Assembly: GCA_021234155.1 (NCBI GenBank)
Contig: JAJEKV010000051.1
Span: forward strand, 8,138,105-8,202,104
DNA length: 64,000 nucleotides
Source: Isoetes taiwanensis
Taxonomy: Eukaryota > Streptophyta > Lycopodiopsida > Isoetales > Isoetaceae
Reading direction: 5' to 3'
The notes beneath the pieces are model-generated. The model saw only the letters and a program-made list of their open reading frames with translations. It made no database searches and was not told the origin of the DNA. A program made the position numbers and the translations under genes. This document shows, one piece after another, positions 1-14,415 of this stretch (position 1 is the stretch's first letter; the number at the start of each line of letters is the position of its first letter).

Positions 1-1950
1 AAGCTTAGAAGACAACAAAGATGGACATAATGGCCATATATCTAAAATATCAACCTATTTGAAAAAAAATACAGCTTAATAAGATAGTTCAAGATGCTTG
101 TTCCAAGTTATTATTCAGGACCTTTTACATCATCACTACAATAGAGAAGACAGATTCTAACAGGTGTGCAACCAAAAGCAAGGTTCTCAATACAAATTAA
201 GGAAAAAAAGAAGGCCTAATTAGATATCTAAGGAATCTATATATGGAACTTATAAAGATGAGCTTTAAGCCTATAAGAATCAAATATAGCAGAACATGAA
301 ATCTATAAGAATCAAATATTTACAGAGCAGAACATGAGTTTGGCACACTGTAACTTGCAGCCATTATCGTTGGCAGGTCTTAGGCACATTACTTGATCTT
401 AAAGTCGTAAATAAGGCATCTAGTCAATATGCGTGGGAGAAAATTGATAGAATCGAATACCTAGCTTTGGTGTTCTCAAACTGAGCCAGAGATGGACATG
501 TATAAGTGAGCATTGGTTTACATACATGTTCTAGTCCAGGCTATAATAAGGGATAAGTTCATTCGTGCAAATAAGCTATCTATGCCAAATTGAAAGAAAA
601 AATACGTTCGATAAATAATAATCATGAGTTCATCTCACCAAATAAGATGCATCTCAGAAATTCATAAAATAATTTGCAAATGATTATAGATAGACAGTTT
701 ATTGTGATATGATACCATACGTCCTCAAATAGCATTCCTGCAATCCATAAATAATCAACCACAATGAATGCATTTGTGTACAAAGAGATACAGCTCTTGC
801 TAAATTCATCTTGGGCCAAGGTACCCTCAACAAATCCCATGGGAATACCATGTGCAAAGACTATGTCATAAAAGCACATGAAAAGAACTCAGCCAACCCA
901 TCTAGCAGAGAATATGCCATAGAAACTTTGCTCTCTCTTGCTATGGACAACTTGGAGGCTTAGACATGTTTTTGCAGCCATCATCCACTGTCAAGTGTCA
1001 TCTTCCTAGACCAATTGCTTGCAACCTAGTCAAAGAAAAGACCAATGACTCTACAAATTAAATGCAGCCCGAAATATGTCCATGCAAAGAGCAGAATCAT
1101 GCAACTAAAAGTAGTTAAGAGAACTGCCAAGACACCTATATTATAACTGCATATGATAATTGGAAGCATCATGGCACTACATGTCTGTAGAATATCCCAG
1201 ATAGTTTCTTAAACTGCATACCCTGGTCAAGGTAGTAGGACTATTCTATGATAAATCCTAACGTGCGCAGGAAAAAATAAAACATTGCTACAATTTAGAC
1301 TGCATTCACCAACTGCATAGATAGCATAGTGCATTCATACTATTGATTGCCAATCGCGTAAATATCATTATCCTGGAATAGTACTCCAAATGCTTGATGG
1401 AGCAGTCACTGCAGAATGCATTTCACTCACCGTAGATGATTGTTTGGCCATTCTAGCACATGAACACGTAAGTCTAGTCAGTTAAGAGTAAAACTATACT
1501 TGCAATAACTTCCTTGGAACGAACTCGGTATAATTGCAGATGTTTGGACATGAAAATGATTGAATTTCTTATACCTTCGAGACTGATAAAAGCTACAGAC
1601 GACATCTTAGCTTAAAATTGACAGAAATTAGGCTAGTTTGCCACAAAAAAGGTAGAAAAGAGGGAAGAAAATCCACCAAGAGAAGAACCCAGGTCTTTGC
1701 CGCTGTTCTAGAGTAACGCATGTGATCCATGCCAAATCAAGGCGCGGTGATTGATGCAAGTGAAAACACTATACTTGAGTCTGCTCCATTTTTTTAGACC
1801 ATGCGTGAGGTGAGAAGTATTAAAAACTGATGTATGGAGAGCATGCACTTGCTTGCAAATAATTAGTGCAGGGCAAACATGTATTGCTCCAGTCAAAGGG
1901 CAAGTCCCATGTCAACTAAGCATTCTATATGTCCTTGGGACATACCTTTT
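1..1950. other. No recognised gene; AT-rich intergenic DNA
   Basis: The stretch begins with the HindIII site AAGCTT at 1-6, as expected for the end of a BAC insert. No ORF shows a recognisable domain. A minus-strand open frame at 622-879 has a protein-like composition but no family I know, and may be a stray exon. No tRNA, LTR or terminal inverted repeat was seen. Confidence 0.5.
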
Positions 1951-1955
1951 AGAAT

Positions 1956-2191
1956 GTGAATGTGCTCACCTTGGAGGATTGGTATTGGGGTGGTCAGCTA
2001 GCTTCGTGGGAGTTCTTTCGAGCTCGCTTTCGCCTGAGGGGCAGTGACCGGGCTATCTGGGAACAAGTGGCGGGGAGTATTCCGCTACATATACCTATAG
2101 TCCCTCAGAATGATGTGGTGGTGCAGGTTTGGAAGGTTCATCCGGATGTTGTGTCTTATTGTTTTGTGCGGTCTTGTTACCGGGTGCTGGC
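1956..2191 (+). mobile_element. LINE ORF2 C-terminal fragment, left part (interrupted by copia insertion)
   Basis: This frame joins the frame resuming at 7396 once the intervening copia element and one copy of the 5-bp CTGGC duplication are removed. It encodes the Trp-rich region (WEQVAG, VWKVHPDVVSYCFVRSCYRVLA) that in plant L1-type non-LTR retrotransposons lies between the reverse transcriptase and the terminal zf-RVT domain. Endonuclease and catalytic RT are absent, so the element is 5'-truncated, as is usual for LINE insertions. The exact 5' junction near 1950 is uncertain. It is a relic with no predicted activity. Confidence 0.75.
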
Positions 2192-2510
2192 CGCAAGATC
2201 GACTCAAGAGATAGAATAGAAGAACAAGAATAACTCTATTGAGAACAAGCAATAGGAAATACAATCTCTACTTCTGAGCATTACATAGTACATAACGTAC
2301 AATCAATATATACAACCGGTGAGACTAAGAATAGTAGTCTACCGTTTAACCACCGCCCACTAATTACGGCACTGATTTAGGGTCGGTGCTCAGTGCTGAC
2401 AAAGTGCTGCCTTCTGTAAGTTTTAGCACCTTCTCAGCACCTGTGTGCTAAGTGCTGAACCACTGCTGTTTCAGCACATTATGCTTAGTCATCATATTTA
2501 TATTCCAACA
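2192..2510 (-). repeat. 3' LTR of copia-1 (outer end short)
   Basis: Direct repeat of 7078-7395. In element sense it starts TGTTGGAATATAAATATG. Its outer end stops at ...CTTGCG directly against the CTGGC target duplication. The other LTR continues 32 bp further to a CA next to the primer-binding site, so this copy lacks the last 32 bp of U5. Confidence 0.9.
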
Positions 2511-2520
2511 CTCTCCCTTA
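2511..2520 (-). other. Polypurine tract of copia-1
   Basis: Minus strand reads AAGGGAGAG immediately before the TGTTGG start of the 3' LTR, the expected place and composition for the plus-strand primer. Confidence 0.8.
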
Positions 2521-2546
2521 AATGTTGCTGACTAAGCAGAAGAAAA

Positions 2547-5500
2547 TCAGCTGAAACTAAGGTAATCCTTCTCTCCCTTCAGCTGCAATTTCTTCATGCC
2601 CAAGCTCTCCTTCACATTGACGAACTTAGATCCAACTAATGGTTTAGTAAAGCCATCAGCAAACTGATCCTGTGAGGAGCAATGAACAAGTTGAGAAGAT
2701 CCCATTTGGATCTGCTCACGGACAAAACACAAGTGGGTGTCAAGGTGTTTTGTCTTTGGGTGGTACTTAGCATCCTTGGCAAGATGGATGGTACTTGTGT
2801 TGTCACACAATATAATAACCTGCAGATCTGTCCACAAATGTTTAGGCCACAACAATTCCTGCATCCCAATACTGAGTGCTTTGAATTCTGCCTCCGTGGT
2901 GCTGATTGATACTGTAGTCTGTCTTTTGGACAACCATGTCAGCACATTAGGCCCTATGAACGTGACCATCCCTGTTGTGGACCTCCTGCTATCATGACAG
3001 TTAGCATGATCTGCATCAATAAAGACTTTCAGTTGGAAATCAGAGGACCTCTGATAAAAGAGACCTTCTTGTGAAGTCCCCTTCAGATATGCCAGCAGTC
3101 TTTTAGCAGCCTTCCAGTGCGACTGCCTGGGATTGCTCATGAATCTGCTCAGCACTCCCACAGCAAAAGAGATATCAGGTCTAGTGACTGTGAGATATAT
3201 CAACGCCCCTACCAAGCTTCGATAGAGTGTGGAATCACACTCCTCACCATTGAAATCAAGCTCAAGCCTTGTGCCTGGATCAAAAGGACTTGCCACGGCC
3301 TTGCAATCTTGCATACGATACTGCTGTAACATTTCTTTGATATATTTCTGCTGAGAAAGATAGATGCTATCTGAGTGCTGCCACACTTCTACACCTAAAC
3401 AGTAATGCATAAGGCCAAGATCAGTCATCTCGAAGGACGAAGATAACTTCAACTTCAATGTAGAAATCAACACATCAGCATCTCCTGTGATGATCAAATC
3501 ATCAACATACAAAACGACAACGCACATTCGGCCTTCATGTGATTTGTAACAAAGATTGGGGTCTGCTGCACTTCTGCTGAACCCCTGCTCAAGAAATAAA
3601 GCATTAATTTTTGTATGCCAACATCTTGGAGCCTGCTTCAAGCCATAAATGCTTTTCTTCAAATGACAAACTAGTTGCTCCTTCCCTTGAACAACAAATC
3701 CTGGAGGTTGCTTCATATAGATCTCTTCCTCCAAATCACCATTCAAAAAAACAGACTTAATGCCCATTTGAAACATTAATCAACCTTCATTGCAGCAAGA
3801 GCTATAACTGATCTGATAGTAGACATTCTGGCTACGGGAGCAAAGACTTCATCATAATCTAAGCCTTTTTCTGTGCAAAAACCTTGGCTACAAGTCTAGA
3901 TTTGTGCTTTGACACTGTCCCATCAGCATGAAATTTGGTTTTAAACACCCACTTACAGCCAATAACTTGCTTATCAGCTGGAAGTTCAATCAATTCCCAT
4001 GTGCCTTGCTTCAGTAATTGAGAGTATTCTTCTTCCATTGCATGCTGCCATTGCGGATCACTAGCTGCTTCGTGAAAGGTGTGTGGATCAACATGATCCT
4101 GGACCTTTGCCATTAAGGCAAGGTTACATGTTCCATTAGACTTCTCCTGTTTCTCCATCAGACGTACTGATCTCCTAGGTTCAACAACAGGTACAACAGG
4201 TGCTGCAACCAGTTCTGCAACAATTTGTTTCTTCTTGAGACGTGCTGATCTCCTAGGTTCAACAACAGGAGGTATAGCAGGTTCTACAATAAGTGTTGTA
4301 ACAGGTGCTGGATCAGGTGCTACAGTACCTTCACGTGTGCTGGACTCCCCGTGAAAGGAACCAACCTGCTCATGGACCATAGGGCGAGCGGGATTGGGAT
4401 CATCCCGTGCCACTACTTCAGGCAAATGTGAGTTCACTGGAGAAACCACTAGAGAGGGAGAGAAAGGTCTACTAGTAGCTGCTATCAGATCTCCAACATC
4501 CAAGCTGCTGTCATTGTGAACTGCAGGAGAATCACTGGAAGATATACCATCATACACAACATCTTCAACGAACTGAACTGACCTGCTTACAATAACCTGC
4601 TTGTTGGAAGGATCATACAACTTGTAACCTTTCTGATTTTCTGGATACCCAATGAAGATGGCTTTGACAACCCTGTCATGCAACTTCCCATACTTTTTCA
4701 GCTTCTCAGCAGGTATGAAAGCATAAGGCAAGCATCCGAACACCCTCAAATGAGACACATCTAGTTTCATTCTCCAAAACGCTTCATAAGGAGTCACATC
4801 CTGGACTGCCTTAGTAGGCGACCTATTTGCCAAATATGCTGCTGTCACTACTGCCTCTCCCCAAAAAGATTCAGGTAGTTGCTTGTGACTCATCATAGAT
4901 CTTGCCAAATCAAGCAAAGATCTATTTCTCCTTTCAGCTACACCATTTTGTGGATGAGCATAAGGAATGATTAATTGTCTTTCAATACCTTCTTCCATGA
5001 GAAACTCATCAAAGGCATTAGAAACATATTCACCTCCATTGTCACTTCTCAACTTTTTTATTACTTATAACCCTGTCTACTTTTCGGCTGCTGCTTTGAA
5101 GGCCTTGAACTTGCCAAGCACCTCAGATTTGCAGTGCAAAGTATATACCCAAGTGTAACTACTGAAATCATCAATCAGGGTCAAAAAATACCTCTTTCCA
5201 CCTAGTGAAACATCAGGCATATAGCACAAATCAGAATGCAACAGCTCAAGAGGTTGAGTTGCTCGATGAATACCCTGCTGTGGAAAAGGCTGTTGAGGTT
5301 GCTTTCCGAGATGGCATGCAGCATACTCAAGCTTGACACATTTCAGAGAGGGAATACCTGTAACCATCTTGTTCTTGTACAAAGCATGTACAGCAGTGCC
5401 TCCAACATGACCACAGATGCTCAACAGTCAAGTCAGCACATACAAGACCATGTTCAGTCTTATGAACTGAACCATCAAAGACATACAAGCCATTCTGCAA

Positions 5501-5794
5501 TGTCCACTGTGCCATGAACTGCAGACTTTTCAAGTCAATTTCTTCAAGTGGATTCCTGTCCAGCAGATAGGCTTTGCCATTTTCGAGAACAATGTGATGG
5601 CCTGCCTTATCAAATTCAGCAGCAGACATGATATTAGACTGTAGTCTAGATGCAAACATCATATTCCTCACCTTACTAACTACATCACGTCCATGCAATT
5701 GAAAAGCTACAATCCCCTTTCCTGTGATAGAAAGAGAATATCCAGTACCCATCTTCACCACCTCCAGATCGAGGTTCAAGTTCAGAAAACACAT
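2547..5794 (-). pseudogene. copia-1 pol: integrase, reverse transcriptase, RNase H
   Basis: Segments in copia order in shifting frames: 5327-5794 (protease to integrase zinc region), 5077-5424 (integrase core start, LLHSDLCYMPD), 3859-5052 (integrase HPQNGVAERRNRSLLDLARS, a Pro/Glu/Val-rich spacer, start of RT) and 2547-3776 (RT with VVLYVDDLIITGD and RNase H with SISTTEAEFKALS, ending near the polypurine tract). The spacer holds an internal duplication of the VVEPRRS-R-L motif (4144-4280). At least three frameshifts (near 5400, 5060 and 3800-3860) inactivate it. All copia catalytic signatures are still readable, so the decay is modest. Confidence 0.88.
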
Positions 5795-6713
5795 CTAAAT
5801 CTCCAGTAAGATGAACCGTGGCTCCTGAGTCCAAAATCCAGTCCTTCTGTAGGGTGCTGTCCGCTGCTGCAAGATTCAGATATTCAGCATCAAAAGTGGC
5901 ACACGCAACAACACTTGTCTCTCCCTTAGAGTTGACTGCTGTGCTTCTCGTGTCACTATCCTTTGAGCTTTTCTTCTCCTTCTTACAATTCGAACTGTAG
6001 TGATCCTTTTCACCACAATTCCAGCACTTGAACTCCTTGGATTTCTTACCATCAGACTTTATATTTTTTGACTTCCTAGAGTCTTTGCTATCAGCAAACT
6101 TCTTCTTGGTGTCAGCCCAAGAAGTAGACACAAAATTAGCATGGTCCAGTCTCCCATCCCTTTGCGTCTGCACCAACTCCTCTTGTTGCAGTAGAATGGT
6201 TACTTTGGCTATATCAATCTTCTCCTTGTACCTGATCTTCGAAGAGATAATATCATACAAAGGAGGAAGACCAACCAAGATATCTTGAATCAGCTGTTTT
6301 TCAGACAGCACTCCACCAGCAACCATGTAATTCAAGCGCCATTGCTTCATCTGAGTAAGGTATGCTGTGACAGATTTAAAATCACCTAATTGGGAATGTC
6401 TCATTTTGTTCTGGATCAGCATTTAAGTAGCCATACCTTTGCTATCAAGAGACTTCTCCAAATGATACCACATCTCCTTAAACTCAGTAGAATGGTTGAT
6501 TTCATGACCAATTGTCTCTTCAGCCAACATTCTGACAACAGCACAAGCTTTCTGGTTTATCCTGCCAGCATCTGCTGACTTGGTGCTGATAAAGTCTTCA
6601 TCAAACACCGCTCCTATATCACTAAATATCAAATAATTCACCATGAACTTCTTCCAAGCATGGTAATTATTATTAGTGAGCTTTGCATTCTGTGAGAACT
6701 TGAATGGATCCAT
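5685..6713 (-). pseudogene. copia-1 gag and start of protease
   Basis: Starts with an ATG at 6713 (MDPFKFSQNAKLTNNNY). The frame is copia capsid-like (UBN2-type gag), then a CCHC zinc knuckle CWNCGEKDHYSSNC and the aspartic protease motif WILDSGATVHLTGD. One in-frame TAA at 6423-6425 splits it; the same frame continues directly after. A frameshift near 5790 passes into the next pol segment. In an active element this polyprotein would form the virus-like particle and process it; here it is broken. Confidence 0.88.
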
Positions 6714-7033
6714 GAATTTCTCTTGTTTTCAGCAGCCAAAAAGATGGTTGAGAAAACAAATTTGTCACCAAACAAAGCACCCACTAGAAAAGTTGAATCT
6801 TGAACTTTGTCGCCAAAAAGATATTGGAAAACTCGAATCTCACACCAGAACTTGCTGGAAAATCCGAATCACACTCCCAAAACACTTCGTCCAGGCCAAA
6901 AAGCAAGAATCTTCTCCAATGCTGCAAATGAGATTTTCCACCACCAAATCTCAGCCAAAGAACTCCTAGAAACGATGGCCAATCCAATTTGGATGCTTCT
7001 CCAATAGCTTGCTCTATTCTTCCCTCAAGAAAG

Positions 7034-7045
7034 GCTCTGATACCA
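7034..7045 (-). other. Primer-binding site of copia-1 (initiator tRNA-Met type)
   Basis: Minus strand reads TGGTATCAGAGC, the standard plant copia primer-binding site complementary to the 3' end of initiator tRNA-Met. It directly follows the CA end of the 5' LTR. Confidence 0.92.
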
Positions 7046-7395
7046 TGATAGAACTAGTGCAAAACCAGCACAAACCCCGCAAGATCGACTCAAGAGATAG
7101 AATAGAAGAACAAGAATAACTCTATTGAGAAAAAGCAATAGGAAATACAATCTCTACTTCTGAGTATTACATAGTACATAACGTACAATCAATATATACA
7201 ACCGATGAGACTAAGAATTGTAGTCTACCGTTTAACCATCCCCACTAATTACGGCACTGATTTAGGGTCGGTGCTCAGTGCTGACAAAGTGCTGCCTTCT
7301 GTACATTTCAGCACCTTCTCAGCACCTGTGTGCTAAGTGCTGAACCACTGCTGTTTCAGCACATTATGCTTAGTCAACATATTTATATTCCAACA
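7046..7395 (-). repeat. 5' LTR of copia-1
   Basis: 350 bp, in element sense TGTTGG...TCTATCA, directly followed by the primer-binding site. The portion 7078-7395 is repeated at 2192-2510. The plus-strand outer boundary at 7395 abuts CTGGC, one half of the 5-bp target duplication. Confidence 0.88.
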
Positions 7396-8073
7396 CTGGC
7401 TATTCATGACACACTAGGCACGTGGTCTCTGCAGCATCCGGGTTCTCGATGGCGCTCGGTTTGGACGTGGACATGGAGCTCACTTCCCCCACCGAAGGTT
7501 AGGGTATTTCTGTGGCAGGTGGTGCACCGCTGTATCAGGGTGAATGCCCTTGTGTGTCAGTTTAGGCCGGGTGTGAGCCCTCTCTGCCCTTGTTGTGGCC
7601 TTCATCGTGAGACTGTGGAGCATTGTCTAGTTTTATGCCCTCACTTGCAGGCTGCTTGGGATTGGGTTAGGGCTTTGTTTCAGGTGAGATTGACTAGCCA
7701 GCAGTTGCTGCTTCATGTGTATCCTGGTGCTTGGCCGCTCTTGCGGCAGCAAGCCTTGCATCTGTGCGTGGCTTGGTTGGTGTGGCTGATTTGGAAGCGG
7801 CGGCGGTTGTGGATCTTTCAGGGGATTCGGCAGCCTGCAGCCTCTCTGATTGGTGTTCCCGGGATTAGTAGAGCGCGGGACTTCTTGGGTGTTGTAGATG
7901 GTGATGGTCGGTTTGTACAGCAGTAGAGTTGCAGTTTTTCTGTGAGTTTGTTGTGGAGTGTCGAGGTATCGCTGTCTCTTTGGGGCAGTTCTCCTTCCTC
8001 CTCATTTGCTTTGTAACATTACTATTCTTTTAATATATTGATGACACAGTTCTTCAAAAAAAAAAAAAAAAAC
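7396..8073 (+). mobile_element. LINE ORF2 zf-RVT domain and 3' end with poly(A), right part
   Basis: The frame runs to a TAG at 7924-7926. It contains the plant LINE zf-RVT domain: PPPKVRVFLWQVVHRCI, then a C-x2-C...H-x3-C cluster (CPCCGLHRETVEHCLVLCP), then WLVWLIWKRRR. The 3' UTR is followed by an 18-nt A tract at 8056-8073, the hallmark of target-primed reverse transcription. The last 85 bp before the tail recur in reverse orientation at 54701-54793, and WLIWKRRR recurs at 19055-19400, so several copies of this family lie in the window. Together with 1956-2191 it forms one element cut by the copia insertion. Confidence 0.85.
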
Positions 8074-8916
8074 CTCCTGTATAAAGATAAAAAAGAAGCC
8101 AGGGCATGTAAAAGAAGTTCATAAATAGTTCAGAAATGCACCTTTGCTCTCAATGCATAGGAATTTGTCAACATATGGTAGTAAAACTTCCAAGGAAGAA
8201 AATCAAGAGCTGACCATACAACTCTTGCATGGGTCTATTCACCTACATTAATGACCGAATTAAAGATATAATCTGCAATAACAAATAGAGGAAGTGCAAG
8301 TAATAAATAGAGCACATAGGAAAAATGCAGTAACTAATTTTTACATCAATCACATTTATGTTGCAACATGTCTGCAATGTAGAAAGAGAGATAACATAAA
8401 AGGGTAAAAGCATGTTAAGGTGTACCACTTTTGGAACCTGCAAAAGTACATACACTAGGTACTTTAGAATTAGGTACTTTCTCATTTTTCTTTTCATTAA
8501 AACTAGTACAAAAGTTCAAAATAAAAGTCAAGGACGTGTTAATATTCAAAGTTAGGATAAATATAATGCTATCGAAGACCAAAATATATATAAAAGTTTT
8601 AAAATGTACATTTTATTGACATATTACACAGTGTACCCGGCCCCTTTTTTTAGCACACCAGCCCTACCGGGCCTACAGCCTTTCCTCAAATTCTCGTCTA
8701 TCCACGTGTAATTTCCACATCAGCAAAATCTAACGTGGCATTAATCTACACCGTTAAATCCCTAATTCTAAAAATCAACGGCTATCGAAATTAGAAATTG
8801 CCAAGAAAATTCTAATGGAGATGAGAGGAGGTGCAAGGCGATCGAGATGGTCTGAGCTATGAAGATCCCTCCGTTCTTTTTGGAGCCTCGCATGTACCCG
8901 CGCTGCCCTGCCTATC
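8074..8916. other. No recognised gene
   Basis: AT-rich spacer between the LINE poly(A) tail and the squalene epoxidase pseudogene. I see no protein domain, RNA gene or repeat. Part of 8760-8916 may be the old 5' leader of the pseudogene, but nothing shows this directly. Confidence 0.4.
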
Positions 8917-8919
8917 GCC

Positions 8920-11536
<2,617 letters not shown>

Positions 11537-12725
11537 TCATTTTATAGACAGAAGCAGCATTGCCCATGATGTAAGGTTCAGTTGGAAAGGTATATTGCTT
11601 ATTAAAACTACTGCCTCATCTAGTTTCTTTGCCCGTCCAAGAATATCCACGATGCAGTTGTAGTGATCCAAAGTTGGAGAGCAATGATGATCTAAAGTCA
11701 TAGAAAAGAAGCAATGGTATGCCTCATCTACTAGTCCAGAATGGTCACATATAGAAAATGCGTTCAAATGCGTGACTTGATTTGGTTCTATGCCTTCAAG
11801 TGGGATTGAGCGTAAAATATTAACTGCAGCTTTCCCACACCTATACTCTGCATAAGCAGCAAGTAATGTGTTCCATGAAATAATATTTCTTTGGGGAATT
11901 TTATTAAATACCTGGCAAGCATTTGCAAGACTTCCACACTTAGCATACATGTTAACAAGTCCAGTGGCAGTGATAACATCAGAAGAATCAAATCCATGCA
12001 ACACATGTGTGCATATGTTTACCTTCTGCAAGCGTTGAATATTTGGCAAAGCCATCAAGGATATTGACAAAGGTGACTTCACTTGGTTTGAAGCCTTCCT
12101 TTAGCATTTGCTGGAATAAGTTGACAATTTCCTTAGCATTTCCACGTTGAGCATAAGCACTCAAAACAGTATTCCCTGAGACATCATGCAAAGGCATTTG
12201 ATGAAAGACTAAGCATGCTTCTTCCAAGCATCTAGTTTTTGTATAAGCTGCAATCATGGCATTCCATGAAACCATATTTTGTTGTGGCATTTGCAAGAAA
12301 AGTTTAATTGCTTCCTTGAGTTCCCCGTGTAGAGAATAAGTTGAAATTATTGTATTTCAGGAAGAAATATCTCGTTGAGGCATACCTTGAAACAATTGTA
12401 AGGCCTCCTTGAGATGACCATGTTGGATATAAGCTGTGATCATAGTGTTCCATGAGACTATATCGCGGCCAGGCATTTGTTGAAAGAGCCCAAGAGCCAT
12501 GTCCAAGTTCCCTTCCTGAGCATAAGCAGAAACCAATATAGTCCAGGAGATTACACTTTGTTCTGGCATTGCTTGAAATAGCCTATAAGGCAGATATCAG
12601 TGTATTCCATGAAACTGTGTCTCTGATGGCATTTGCTCAAAGAGTTGAACAACTTCCTTGAGCTTCCCCTGCCGAACGTAAGCCATTATCATAGTGTTCC
12701 ATATTCAACAAATGTCATCTAGATT
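11537..12725 (-). pseudogene. PLS-class pentatricopeptide repeat (PPR) pseudogene
   Basis: Parent proteins are organellar RNA-binding factors made of 31-36-residue helical repeats. Successive repeats are clear: SVISWTILVSAYAQEGN, RDIVSWNTMITAYIQHGHLKEALQLF, QNMVSWNAMIAAYTKTRCLEEA, then L/S-type repeats (DVITATGLVNMYAKCGSLANA, RNIISWNTLLAAYAEYRCG) and the start of an E-like region at the 3' end (SWAMLLLSIK then stop at 11537). It is broken by an in-frame stop near 12357, frameshifts near 12000-12080 and 12570-12600, and lacks the 5' part with any transit peptide. No DYW domain is present. The style is common in ferns and lycophytes. Non-functional as it stands. Confidence 0.88.
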
Positions 12726-13387
12726 TTTCATACCCAGTTTTTTCCCATACTTGAGATTTTAAACTTTTACACCTATATCGTGCATAATACACAACAAATT
12801 CAATTGAATCCTAGGATTCAAACTAGTGTTGTAGCAAATGCTCCAAAGTTTTAGAGCTTTCGACCATCTAAACCAACAACATACCCTGCAATATGATTAA
12901 ACCCATACAAACCAGCTATAAACCCTACAATATCGATCAAGCTTAATGACTAAAAATCCCGGGATGGGTGCATTATAAAGCCCCCCTCCCCTACGTGGCG
13001 CAATCATAGACCTTCATTTACAACAATTTCAACCATCTACATCTTATTCAAGCAAGATATCTACTGTTCAAATTGAAGATACCAAAGCATATTCTAAAAC
13101 CTCGAACTCCATCCCTAGGGGTTACCCCAAAGACCTCTATATTTTTTTCCTTGCAGGTTCCTAACATTCAAGCTGGAGATTTTGCACCATACCCATGTTT
13201 ACAATGGGATTCTTTGGATGATCTAAGTAACTCTTCAACACTTATGTATTTATCAAATATTGCGTTGAAGTATATTAATTGCTGTTATATTTATTCCTTA
13301 CATGTGTCATACTGCCAATGATATTAGTTCATTAATTAAAACTACCTTACTTTGCTAAAGCCCTCTGGCGTGCTTTTTGCTAGTTTT
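12726..13387. other. No recognised gene
   Basis: A plus-strand open frame at 13073-13321 has no recognisable domain. No repeat or RNA gene was seen. Confidence 0.4.
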
Positions 13388-14415
13388 TTTTTTTTTTTGA
13401 AGGTAAGAAGTTATTGTATTGATCAGATAGGAAAAATTACAATACAATAGATCCCTCATGGATCAGATATAGTTTACGTACAAATGATCCCTTCTGGATC
13501 AGAATATGTCTGTAACTAAAGTACACATGAGCCTCTCTCAACCTCATCTTCCCAATTAAACAGAATACTATAGGAGCCAAATGCCCATTTTCCACAAGCT
13601 ACAAACAGATCTTGAATGCTCCAAGAAAACCTCTTGCAGAAATAGAAATGAAGAGAAAAGAGATGTGGAGTAACCTCAGAGAAGCAAATATGCTTCAAAC
13701 TATGAACAAATTCAATAGCTTTATAACCAAATGAGAGATTAAAGTAAGATGCTGCATTGTCGGGATGCTCCAGTCAGCCAACCTGTATAGGCTAGACACA
13801 CAGCCCAGCCACCAGAACTCTCCCTAATTCTGGCTCATGATATCTGGTCTTGATATGGAAGCGTCTTCCTGGACACACTCAAATCCCTAGCTCGGCGATC
13901 TCAAATAATCTAACATCCTGTTTTACAACTGTAAATTTAAGATCAAGAATTTACTCTGCTCCTTTCAAGAAAACATCCCTAGATCTTTCCAATAGCAAGA
14001 AATAGCAAGAGGAGGGGAAAAAAACCAAATGGATAGAAGATCCAACTAAAAAGACTGCCAAACAGACCCAAAACTACTCTCTTTATGAATTCGGCTCAAT
14101 TCTGCTCCACCTTATAGACTCTGCGCCCTTTCGGTGTGATTTGCTTAACCAATCATCATTCTTAAAAAGATTGAGAGCAGAATACCACGTTAGTGGCTTA
14201 CCAGGCCAAATCCACAAGACCGCCTTGAAGCTGCTTCAGAATCAAATCAGCAATTTCTTTGAAGAAGAAAATCTTCTGGCACATCGGCAAACCCCACTAG
14301 CACCGGATCGTAGTATCTGGTTTGCAAGAGGGTCTGCAGCAGCACCAGAAAGAGAGGATAGGAGGGCGGCCTCCTTCCCCTGTTGCCGCCCTAGCCGCAG
14401 GCGGAGCGTGAGCGC
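13388..14415 (-). mobile_element. Poly(A)-tailed non-LTR retroelement, copy 1 (unclassified family)
   Basis: Begins on the minus strand with a GC-rich head (CGCCTGCGGCTAGGGCG) near 14415 and ends in a T run (poly(A) on the minus strand) at about 13388-13400. Nearly the whole 1.03 kb is repeated in opposite orientation at 52190-53261, starting at the same point. A conserved reading (HRLKHICFS ... HFYF-KRF ... CSILFN stop) occurs in both copies near the 3' end, but no RT, endonuclease or zf-RVT motif is present. It could be a full-length short non-autonomous element or the 3' end of an unknown LINE; two copies sharing a 5' end favour the former. This copy has about 26 bp near 13840 that copy 2 lacks. 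Confidence 0.8.

Larger units (their letters stand above)
2187..7400 (-). mobile_element. Ty1/copia LTR retrotransposon (copia-1), defective, inserted in a LINE
   Basis: A copia element transcribed on the minus strand, bounded by LTRs at 2192-2510 and 7046/7078-7395 and a 5-bp target duplication CTGGC at 2187-2191 and 7396-7400. It has a primer-binding site matching initiator tRNA-Met, a polypurine tract, and gag-protease-integrase-RT-RNase H in copia order. The coding region carries one in-frame stop in gag and about four frameshifts, so it cannot act alone. The LTRs differ at about ten positions over about 318 bp by eye, so the insertion is not very recent, but it is younger than the LINE it splits. 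Confidence 0.92.

Noticed and set aside
622-879. Minus-strand open frame of 85 codons with protein-like composition
   Set aside because: No family recognised and no neighbouring exons could be joined to it; not reported as a gene.
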